From contig JAIQFA010000013.1 of the NCBI GenBank assembly GCA_020073525.1, positions 24,579 to 88,578 of the forward strand: DNA of 64,000 nt, given 5' to 3'. How positions within the stretch are numbered: the first letter of the stretch is position 1; each line of letters starts with the position of its first letter. Made by a program: the position numbers and the translations under genes. This DNA comes from Terriglobia bacterium. Lineage in GTDB: Bacteria; Acidobacteriota; Terriglobia; Terriglobales; Acidobacteriaceae. A model generated the notes under the pieces. It made no database searches and had not been told where the DNA came from. It saw only the letters and a list, made by a program, of their open reading frames with translations. This document shows, piece by piece, positions 27,995-35,016 of this stretch.

Positions 27995-29836
27995 CTATTC
28001 GTCCAACCAGCCCCTAAGATGCGGAGCCCGGTATCTCCCTACTCTCGACCCGATTCCATCCACGCCGTGCAGACTCGTAGAGGGCGTGTCGTCACCCTGG
28101 GACCGCCAGATTCTCCGGTATGCTTCACACCGGACCAGTAGTTCCGGATGTTTCCCTGAACCAACGATCGCGCCATTGTCCACCACCAAGATTCGATCCG
28201 CCCACAGGATTGTCGCCGGCCGATGGGAAACCACGACAAGAGTTCGAGCTCGGCGAAATAGATCGAGCCCATCAAGCAGCCCGGCGGCACTCGGCGCATC
28301 AAGGGAACTCGTGATTTCATCCACAATCAGAATCCTTGGTTGCTGCAAAAGAGTACGTGCCAGCGCCAGTCTTTTCCTTTCGCCCCCGGAGAGCCTGCTG
28401 CCGAGTGGCCCCAGTGGTTCATCGAAACCTCTCGGAAGCCTCTGGAGAACCCGGTCGAGCTGCGTCAGAGCCGCAACCGTATCCAAATCGCTGCTGGTTG
28501 CACATGGGTTCCCATATAGAAGGTTTTCCCGGATCGTCTCATCAAAGAGGAATGGGTCTTGCGGAACCAAGGTTATGCTGGCACGGAGGCTTCGGCGGTC
28601 GACATCATGAATGTCCTTGCCGCCCACCAGTATTGATCCTGCATCGGGGTCGTACAGCCGGGTCGCCAGCAGGCCAATCGTGCTCTTTCCCGACCCATTG
28701 AGGCCTACAAGCGCTACCGTTTCTTCAGCCTCAACGCGAAAGCTCATATCGCGCAGCACTGGCCTGTCTTCGCTGTAAGCGAACCACACTGAACGGAATT
28801 CCAGGTCGGGCTTGATGTCGCGTCGCAAAGGCACCGTGTTCGCTCGTCCATCCGGTTGTTGCCTCCGGTCGGTAATCTCTTGAATGCGCCGAATACTGGC
28901 GCTGATCCGCTGCAACCGCGACTGGAGGTCGATTGCGATGCTCACAGGGGCGAACAGACGAAAGACGTAGCCGTAGAACGCAACCAGACCTCCAACCGTC
29001 AACGCTCCCCGAGTTACCTCATACCCTCCGTATCCGAGAATCAGTCCCATACCAAGAACGATGACCGACACAGATGCCCCGCCAAACGCCATTTCCGTGG
29101 TTCGCTGTTGAATCTGAAGCTGCGCTCCCTTCGCCGCAAGGCGAGCAAATTTTCTGGCTTGCGTGCCGGTACGGTTGAGCAGTTGCAACTGCATCATGCC
29201 TGCCAAGTGTTCCTGCAAAAATGCATTGATCTTTCCTGACTGACTTTGAACCTGGTCCGCGGCGTCCTTTAATTTCGCCGCATAGCGGCGCTGCAAGAGG
29301 TAGAAGATCGGCAATATTGGGGCAACCAGCGCCGTCAGATGCCAATTCAGAATTCCCATGGTGACCAACACCATGATGCCCATGAGCACCATCTGAATGG
29401 TTAAGGGAAGAATATCTCCGCTCAGTTCGGCCACGCGGTCCACGTCTTGCTCGATCCGATAGAGCGTATCTCCCACTTGTGACCTTTCGTTACGGTGTGC
29501 AGGCAGCGCATGGATCTGGCGTAGCAGTGCGACGCGGATCCGGAATACCATCTTTTGCGTGAGCAGACAGCTCACGAACGACGCCAGGTAGTTGGTCCCC
29601 AGGCTCGCCAGGTACACCGCACAAAAGACCAATGTGCCCAACAGGACGAGGTGGAGGTCACACTTCGGGAGAGCAATATCAATCAGCCACTTTACGACAA
29701 GCGGGTCGAGCAGCGAGAGCCCGCTGCCCACAATCATGCACGCGAGATCGGCGATCACCAATGACAGTAGGGGCCGAAGATAACGGACGAGCCAGCTCAC
29801 GGAAGAAGACAGGGATTGGCCATTCTGCCCCGACAT
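27995..29836 (-). CDS. ABC exporter (fused membrane and ATPase domains), lasso-peptide McjD type
   Basis: A 613-residue half-transporter with six transmembrane helices in the first 320 residues and a C-terminal nucleotide-binding domain. The domain shows Walker A GLNGSGKST, Q-loop PQDPFLF, signature LSGGERKRLALAR, Walker B ILIVDEITSSLD and the switch His in VVVSHR. No N-terminal C39 peptidase domain is present, so it exports an already processed peptide, as McjD-type exporters of lasso clusters do. It is transcribed away from the B1 gene, with 399 bases between them. It heads the operon with the 310-residue protein and hybrid kinase. Export of the mature peptide, and thereby self-protection, is the likely role. 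Confidence 0.9.
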   Translation of the reverse strand: MSGQNGQSLSSSVSWLVRYLRPLLSLVIADLACMIVGSGLSLLDPLVVKWLIDIALPKCDLHLVLLGTLVFCAVYLASLGTNYLASFVSCLLTQKMVFRIRVALLRQIHALPAHRNERSQVGDTLYRIEQDVDRVAELSGDILPLTIQMVLMGIMVLVTMGILNWHLTALVAPILPIFYLLQRRYAAKLKDAADQVQSQSGKINAFLQEHLAGMMQLQLLNRTGTQARKFARLAAKGAQLQIQQRTTEMAFGGASVSVIVLGMGLILGYGGYEVTRGALTVGGLVAFYGYVFRLFAPVSIAIDLQSRLQRISASIRRIQEITDRRQQPDGRANTVPLRRDIKPDLEFRSVWFAYSEDRPVLRDMSFRVEAEETVALVGLNGSGKSTIGLLATRLYDPDAGSILVGGKDIHDVDRRSLRASITLVPQDPFLFDETIRENLLYGNPCATSSDLDTVAALTQLDRVLQRLPRGFDEPLGPLGSRLSGGERKRLALARTLLQQPRILIVDEITSSLDAPSAAGLLDGLDLFRRARTLVVVSHRPATILWADRILVVDNGAIVGSGKHPELLVRCEAYRRIWRSQGDDTPSTSLHGVDGIGSRVGRYRAPHLRGWLDE

Positions 29837-30039
29837 TCTGTGCTACATAACACCTTCCGGGGGCGGCGCGACAAATCTTTTTTTGCTGCCAGAATTTCAA
29901 CTGCGGAATTCGCCGCACCTCAGTTGGTTCTGTAACATCGGGCTCCATAACCTACTGAGCGACCGACATTTACGAAGAAGTTGGTCTCTTCCCCAGAAGA
30001 AGTCAGTAGGCGGACCGCCCGGACGCTCCTGCCGTTCCG

Positions 30040-30057
30040 CTGCACGAATTCGTGCAG
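30040..30057. promoter_or_regulatory. Perfect 18-base palindrome, putative operator
   Basis: CTGCACGAATTCGTGCAG is a perfect palindrome in the divergent region between the ABC exporter and B1. Its core TGCAC-N6-GTGCA recurs in weaker form at 30126, 32229 and 32421, all upstream of cluster genes. It is a candidate site for the XRE/S24-type regulator encoded at 30612-31376. Confidence 0.6.
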
Positions 30058-30070
30058 GGACTACAGAAGC

Positions 30071-30202
30071 ATGACCACCGGTTTGACCCTAAATGCCGAG
30101 AAGATCATCTTGCCGCGAATTCCTTCTGCACAAATTCCTGCAACAGAAATAGTTCTTGCCGGCATTGAGAATCCAGGTCTACTGTGGCCGGTATTCCTCT
30201 GA
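30071..30202 (+). CDS. Possible small peptide (43 residues), doubtful
   Basis: A short frame starting MTTGLTLNAEKIILPRIPS and ending NPGLLWPVFL, between the palindrome at 30040 and B1. It lacks the Y-x2-P leader motif of the two precursors, has no good Shine-Dalgarno sequence, and contains the second operator-like site. It is probably not a gene, but is listed because small peptides next to B1 matter in RiPP clusters. Confidence 0.15.
   Translation: MTTGLTLNAEKIILPRIPSAQIPATEIVLAGIENPGLLWPVFL
30126..30143. promoter_or_regulatory. Imperfect copy of the TGCAC-N6-GTGCA operator
   Basis: CTGCACAAATTCCTGCAA matches the perfect palindrome at 30040-30057 at 15 of 18 positions. It lies 86 bases downstream and about 93 bases before the B1 start. 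Two spaced sites suggest cooperative binding of a dimeric regulator. Confidence 0.5.
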
Positions 30203-30235
30203 CGGAGACGAGAGGCCAATCGCAAGGTGGCAAAT

Positions 30236-30589
30236 ATGAGCGACCCGGCAACGATCATAGACTTCACTATCGCGCCAGGGGTTCGCGAGACTGCTTCGGA
30301 AGATGGAGCTGTGCTCCTTGATGTCGAACAAGGCGTCTGCTTCAGTCTCAACCCGGTCGGACTCAGAATTTGGGAGTTGTTGAAGAAGCGGTATTCCCTC
30401 GATCAGATTGCGGATGCCTTGGGACAGGAATTCTCCGTATCCCGATCTCAGCTTCTATCAGACGCAACCGAATTCATCGAGGCACTGGAAGCTAAGCATT
30501 TGATTCACCGACCGGGTCACACCGTGCCCAAGAAGTCATGGTTCTCCAGGATGTTACCGGCCCGGAAGGAGCGTCCATCAGCCCACTAG
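30236..30589 (+). CDS. PqqD-like RiPP recognition protein (lasso B1)
   Basis: A 117-residue protein. The ATG at 30236 has AAGGTGG at five bases; a GTG at 30227 is also in frame. The core GAVLLDVEQGVCFSLNPVGLRIWELL followed by YSLDQIADALGQEFSV is the PqqD/RRE winged-helix pattern (beta-strand edge plus helices) that binds RiPP leader peptides. A basic C-terminal tail (KKSWFSRMLPARKERPSAH) extends beyond the domain. In split-B lasso systems the B1 protein delivers the leader to the B2 peptidase. Here B1 is separated from B2 and C by a regulator gene on the opposite strand and about 1.2 kb of apparently non-coding DNA, which is unusual. Confidence 0.88.
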   Translation: MSDPATIIDFTIAPGVRETASEDGAVLLDVEQGVCFSLNPVGLRIWELLKKRYSLDQIADALGQEFSVSRSQLLSDATEFIEALEAKHLIHRPGHTVPKKSWFSRMLPARKERPSAH

Positions 30590-30611
30590 ACCTGGGCCGT
30601 GCGCGGGTTGT

Positions 30612-31376
30612 TCAACCTGGTTTCTGGATGATGAGAGGCGGCCAGACGTGAATAACTCGGCCGATAATCGTCGCTGCGCGTGGTGTCTTGAAAATCATTA
30701 CCGGCTGGTGTGAAGTCGGATAGGGCACGATAAACAACGTTTCACGCACCATGTAGCACCAAGAGCAACTGAAGCCATTTTCATGCCACACGAAATAGAT
30801 CGGCCGTTCCCGGATGCTTTTCCAGTCACCCATCTCAACCGTGTTATGGGATTTGTCGATGACCACCACCGAACCGGCCGGGGCCAGTTCACCCATGGTG
30901 TCGTCGTTTACGCCGATTATTCCCAACCGAAACTGACCCAAGTCCAAGCGTTGACGCACGACCGCTGGGACTCCCAATTCCTCCGCGCTCTCCGTAACCA
31001 GACGGGTGGCGTCAAAACTGATGTTGCTCTGAAATGTCAGCGAAAAGGGGCGATCCGCATCAGAGAAGGACCATTGCTTTGAAAGCTCGTGGGATCTTGA
31101 AGGGCTTTCCGACGCGCTCTGAGACTCGCCCAGTTTCATGCCGAAGGCTTGCAATACGGCAGAGTACGGTACTTTGTAGCACTCGCTAAGACTTGCTGCC
31201 TCAAAAATGTCCGGTGCGCTTCTGCCTTTCTCAAGGTCGGCAAGGCGGCCACGTCGGATGCGGAGGCGCTCGTTCGCAGCTTCGCTTGCCGACTTACTCG
31301 TAAGGCGCTCAACGCCACTACGCGTAAGGTGGAGTTCCTCGCGACGCTCTCTGAGCCAACCTCCCGGACTTGTCAT
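30612..31376 (-). CDS. XRE-type regulator with S24/LexA-like C-terminal domain
   Basis: A 254-residue protein. The N-terminal helix-turn-helix (GWLRERREELHLTRSGVERLT...RLADLEKGRSAP, residues 5-60) is of XRE type. The C-terminal half (about 145-250) resembles the S24/LexA fold: GVNDDTMGELAPAGSVVVIDK aligns with the GDSM...GD.V region, but Ser is replaced by Thr and a catalytic Lys is not evident. Autocleavage is therefore doubtful, and the domain may act as a dimerisation or sensor unit. The ATG at 31376 is preferred over a TTG three codons up. It is convergent with B1, with 22 bases between them. It is the natural candidate to bind the four palindromic sites on either side. Confidence 0.8.
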   Translation of the reverse strand: MTSPGGWLRERREELHLTRSGVERLTSKSASEAANERLRIRRGRLADLEKGRSAPDIFEAASLSECYKVPYSAVLQAFGMKLGESQSASESPSRSHELSKQWSFSDADRPFSLTFQSNISFDATRLVTESAEELGVPAVVRQRLDLGQFRLGIIGVNDDTMGELAPAGSVVVIDKSHNTVEMGDWKSIRERPIYFVWHENGFSCSWCYMVRETLFIVPYPTSHQPVMIFKTPRAATIIGRVIHVWPPLIIQKPG

Positions 31377-32228
31377 GCCTGCCAACTACTCCCGCCGTGA
31401 TGGATTTGACGGTGGCTCAGCGAAGAATCTAATCAGCTACGTATCGCTGAGCGCTCAATCGAACACGACTATGTGCCCCTCTTCATACTCCCAGAAGATC
31501 CAGATTGGCTAAACGGTATCGCGATGCGCGTGGCAGCACTCCAACAGGGTGCCCCATCGTTTCGCCAATGCAAGAAATACCCCAGCTTCGTCTCAGTGTA
31601 AGGCCACAGTTACATCCTGCAAGAACAATGGTCGGCTTGTTCTAAAAATGGAACAGAGGCAAAAACCGCTGTAAGTAAATCGTTTTCTAAGTCCGGGATC
31701 AGCCATGAGAAAATTGATTCGTACACGTGGTGTCGCTGTGAAGCGTTTCGCCCTCAAGGCCACTTATTCCTTTTGGTAATCATTGTCATCTGTGATGAGT
31801 GAAACCAACACGCTGGGCTTCGTCATGAAGAGCCAGGCGTCCTGAGTTGGCTTCCCTTTCATAAAACGAGAACGCCCGCCAATCTCCTTCACGCGGGAAG
31901 AACAAAATGCTTCTGCCAGAGATCGAGGCCAACAGGAACTGGGCCAGGTGGTGGTGTTTCGAGCTTATCCCAACCCGCTGTAAACCGATTCCGATGCAGG
32001 CCCTGACCACCACTTCATCCCAGTCCTCGGCACTGTGCACGTTGTCCGGCCGCAGCTTGGCCGCCAGACAGTCTCCTTTCCCAATACTGGCGTTGACCCG
32101 ACCATAGGACCGCTTACGCTCAAAAAGGAAATGTGGGTTAAGGTTGCATGTTATTGGTGTTCTTGGGCCGAGCACCTGTCTGAGGAAACTTACCACTGGC
32201 AACTGCGAAGTGTGACATCTTTAGTTTC

Positions 32229-32246
32229 TTGCACGATTCTGTGCAG
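32229..32246. promoter_or_regulatory. Copy of the TGCAC-N6-GTGCA operator upstream of the RiPP operon
   Basis: TTGCACGATTCTGTGCAG keeps both half-sites TGCAC and GTGCA with the same six-base spacer as the perfect palindrome at 30040. It lies about 320 bases before the prolyl oligopeptidase start. Confidence 0.5.
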
Positions 32247-32420
32247 ATCCTGCGGCCAAGCCCGAATCACTATGGCCACTAGTAGTGCGGAATCCTCGCT
32301 GCTACCCGACCAGCGGGGGCAGTCCACGACATTGTTCAAATTCTTAGCAGTCATCACATTGCATTCTCGTTCCTGCGGCTCCAAGTAATGCATTTTGACG
32401 CTCCCCCGGACAGAGTTGGC

Positions 32421-32438
32421 CTGCACGATTTCCTGCGT
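32421..32438. promoter_or_regulatory. Degenerate copy of the TGCAC-N6-GTGCA operator
   Basis: CTGCACGATTTCCTGCGT keeps the left half-site and a related right half (CTGCG) at the same spacing. It lies about 130 bases before the prolyl oligopeptidase start, close to where a promoter would be expected. It is weaker than the other copies. Confidence 0.35.
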
Positions 32439-32568
32439 GAAAAAAGTCTTTGGAAGAAGACTCCGCTATGGACTTACTGTGCACGCATCATTTAGCTCAG
32501 ATGTGGGGTTGAGCCCAGGTCCTAGAGCTGCTACCTCCGTAGCCCTGAATGTTCTGGAGAGTAAGCAC

Positions 32569-34635
32569 ATGGCTCACGCAGTAGATGCACCTCCGCCGAC
32601 ACCGGTCGGACCCGTAACCGAGGTCCTGCACGGCATCGAGATCACAGACCCTTATCGCTGGCTAGAAGATCAGAACTCACCTCGAACGAGGAAGTGGCTC
32701 GAAGAGCAGGCTGCATACACACGCGCATATTTTGCGTCGGTTCCGGACCGAGAGCGTATCAGGATGCGGGTTAGGGATCTGCTGGCTCTCAAGGAAGTTA
32801 TCTCCGAACCTTGGAACGTCGGCAACCGCTACTTTTTCCTCAAGCGTCAGGAAGACAGGGAGCAGCCTGTCATAGTCATGAGGGACGGGTTGTTTGGGCC
32901 GGAAACTGTTCTGGTTGACCCAGCCCAGCGTGGAAGCGGGAACTCGATAGCTGTCTCTATCGCTACGATCTCTGCGGATGGTCGCTTCCTCGCGTACTCT
33001 GTGCGGCAAGGCGGTACTGATCACTCATCTCTCGAAATTTTCGACGTCGAGCGGGGCACCGTACTTCGGGATCGCCTTCCGGAAGGCTTCTGCACCGGGA
33101 TTGCCTTCGCCTCTGACGGCACAGGGTTTTATTACTCCCATCGCGAGCTGCACGATCCCCATCCCAACTATCGAGCTGCTTTCTGGCACCGGTTTGGCAC
33201 AGAGCGATCACAGGATCGGGAGACGTTCTTTGCTGGAGAAGAACCCAACCTGTTCCTAGGGATTCTTGACTCCCCCGAAGCCAACCTATTGGCCTACACC
33301 GTCTTTTGCACTGGCAAGTTACCTCGCAGTTCGGTTTATCTGCAGGAGATGTTATCCAAACCGGCCGAGGCCAGGCTTGTAGTCCAGGGAATTGAAGGCT
33401 GCTTTGTACCGATTTTCGTGCGTGGTCAACTGCTGGCTTACACGGACTTCGCAGCACCGAATTTCCGCATCGTTCGGATCGACTCAGCCTACCCTGATCC
33501 CTCGCATTGGCACGACGTTGTACCCGAGTCAGACGAGCGCATCCAGCAATTTGCAGTCGCGGGTAATCAAGTGTTTGTGACTCGGATTGATCGCTTTTCC
33601 ACGAAGGTTTATGCCTTTGGCCTCGACGGAGGACAGAAGGAAGTCCCGCACTTCCCTTCCCGCGGGACCATCGATTTGCTCAATCGGACGACTGCAACGG
33701 AGAAATTGTTCTACAGCTACACTTCAATTTCCAAACCCGCTGCAGTTTATTGCTATGACGCACGCCGAGAAGATGTTTTCACTTGGAATGAAGCGAACGC
33801 TCCAGGCGATCCTTCTGCAATCGCAGTCGAGGAAACTGCATACACCTCCACAGACGGGACATCGGTTCCAGTCTTTCTTGCTGCCCGCAGGGACCTCTTA
33901 CATTCGGGCCCACTCCCGACCTTCCTGACGGGCTACGGTGGCTTCGGGAGTTGCGTGACGCCTCGATTCACCGCGTTCGCCACGTTCTTAATGGAGCAGG
34001 GATTTCTATTTGCTGTCCCGGCTTTGCGGGGTGGCTCCGAACTGGGTGAGCAGTGGCACCGCGCCGGCAAACGCGAAAACCGTCAGAATTCGTTCAATGA
34101 TTTTGTGACGGCGGCCGATTGGCTCATTCGAGAACAGCGCTCGATATCCGGCCGCATCGCTATTGGCGGAGGCTCTAACGCTGGCCTACTCGTTGGCGCA
34201 GCCATTACTCAACGTCCCGATCTGTTCTGCGCCGCCATCTGCCTGGGCCCGTTGCTCGACATGGCGAGATATCACCTCTTCAACTTTGCCGCGGGATGGG
34301 CTGACGAATACGGGTCGCCAGAAGATCCAGAGGACTTTCAATCCCTCTTGGCCTACTCGCCCTACCACCATGTCCTGGATAGGGTCGCGTATCCGGCAGT
34401 CTTGCTCATCTCGGGAGACGGAGACACTCGATGCAATCCGATGCACGCTCGCAAAATGGCGGCGCGCCTGCAGGTAGCAACTAGTTCCACCCGCCCCGTT
34501 CTGCTCGACTACAAACCCGCGTGGGGTCACACACCGGTTCAGCCCTTTTCGACGAAGATCGAGGCCCTAACCGACAGACTTGCCTTCGTCTGCCACGAAC
34601 TCGGAGTTCATGTGCAACCAGGGAGGTCCTTGTGA
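32569..34635 (+). CDS. Cytosolic prolyl oligopeptidase (family S9A) in the RiPP operon
   Basis: A 688-residue protein of classical POP length without signal peptide. The ATG at 32569 has GGAGA upstream and begins before the conserved ITDPYRWLED segment. A seven-bladed propeller region is followed by the hydrolase domain with Ser536 in GGGSNAG, Asp619 in SGDGDTR and His654 in WGHTP. The stop overlaps the GTG start of B2 by four bases (GTGA), so it is translationally coupled to the maturation genes. POPs cut after Pro in short peptides. Both precursors carry Pro residues between leader and tail, so a role in trimming the precursor, removing the tail, or degrading the leader is plausible but not shown. 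Confidence 0.92.
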   Translation: MAHAVDAPPPTPVGPVTEVLHGIEITDPYRWLEDQNSPRTRKWLEEQAAYTRAYFASVPDRERIRMRVRDLLALKEVISEPWNVGNRYFFLKRQEDREQPVIVMRDGLFGPETVLVDPAQRGSGNSIAVSIATISADGRFLAYSVRQGGTDHSSLEIFDVERGTVLRDRLPEGFCTGIAFASDGTGFYYSHRELHDPHPNYRAAFWHRFGTERSQDRETFFAGEEPNLFLGILDSPEANLLAYTVFCTGKLPRSSVYLQEMLSKPAEARLVVQGIEGCFVPIFVRGQLLAYTDFAAPNFRIVRIDSAYPDPSHWHDVVPESDERIQQFAVAGNQVFVTRIDRFSTKVYAFGLDGGQKEVPHFPSRGTIDLLNRTTATEKLFYSYTSISKPAAVYCYDARREDVFTWNEANAPGDPSAIAVEETAYTSTDGTSVPVFLAARRDLLHSGPLPTFLTGYGGFGSCVTPRFTAFATFLMEQGFLFAVPALRGGSELGEQWHRAGKRENRQNSFNDFVTAADWLIREQRSISGRIAIGGGSNAGLLVGAAITQRPDLFCAAICLGPLLDMARYHLFNFAAGWADEYGSPEDPEDFQSLLAYSPYHHVLDRVAYPAVLLISGDGDTRCNPMHARKMAARLQVATSSTRPVLLDYKPAWGHTPVQPFSTKIEALTDRLAFVCHELGVHVQPGRSL

Positions 34636-35003
34636 TTCTCTTCCTCCAAGCGTTGTTTGTGCTCTTGGCCTACGACATTTTGAGCGCTCTTTGCCGTTTT
34701 CAAACCATTTACTCCATGGTGAGAGGCTGGACGGTCAACAGCAAGACTGACGGACCGGACATTATCGACAGGGTGTGCATGGCGGTCAACTACGCCTGCG
34801 TTTGGTACCCGAAACAAGCCCTTTGCCTGCAGCGATCCTTTGTCACTACCTATTTGCTCAGGAAGCACGGCGTCGCAGCCCAGATGGTCCTGGGCGCGCA
34901 GAAACTGCCCTTCAAGGCCCACGCTTGGGTCGAAGTCGATGGGCAAGCCATCAACGAAAGATCGAATGTCCAGGCCACCTACGCCGTTTGGGACAAGTGC
35001 TAG
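34632..35003 (+). CDS. Transglutaminase-like leader peptidase (lasso B2)
   Basis: A 123-residue protein starting at the GTG at 34632 with GGGAGG upstream; this start overlaps the POP stop. It matches the lasso B2 family (transglutaminase-core-3): Cys65 in ALCLQRSF, His97 in KAHAWVEV and Asp103 in VDGQ form the catalytic triad. In lasso pathways B2 removes the leader after B1 binding, using ATP-independent cysteine protease chemistry. It is followed 13 bases later by the cyclase gene. Its short N-terminal helix (FLQALFVLLAYDILSAL) is typical of the family. Confidence 0.93.
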   Translation: MILFLQALFVLLAYDILSALCRFQTIYSMVRGWTVNSKTDGPDIIDRVCMAVNYACVWYPKQALCLQRSFVTTYLLRKHGVAAQMVLGAQKLPFKAHAWVEVDGQAINERSNVQATYAVWDKC

Positions 35004-35016
35004 CAAGGAGAACGGT

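Larger units (their letters stand above)
31377..32568. other. Long mostly non-coding region between the regulator and the RiPP operon
   Basis: About 1.2 kb divergently flanked by the XRE/S24 regulator and the prolyl oligopeptidase gene. Minus-strand frames at 31786-32202 and 32190-32426 have no Shine-Dalgarno sequence or recognisable domain. A plus-strand frame without a start (about 31412-31600, containing HDYVPLFILPEDPDWLNG) looks protein-like and may be a gene remnant. Half-sites AGAACA (31622), TGTTCT (31638) and GAACAG (31651) form overlapping inverted repeats. Two copies of the TGCAC-N6 palindrome lie near the right end. Confidence 0.45.

Noticed and set aside
30071..30202. 43-residue frame as a third precursor peptide
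   Set aside because: No Y-x2-P leader, no AYDLDE tail, poor ribosome site, and an operator-like repeat lies inside it.
31786..32426. Minus-strand frames as two hypothetical genes
   Set aside because: No ribosome sites, no recognisable domains, and they overlap operator-like sites and each other.
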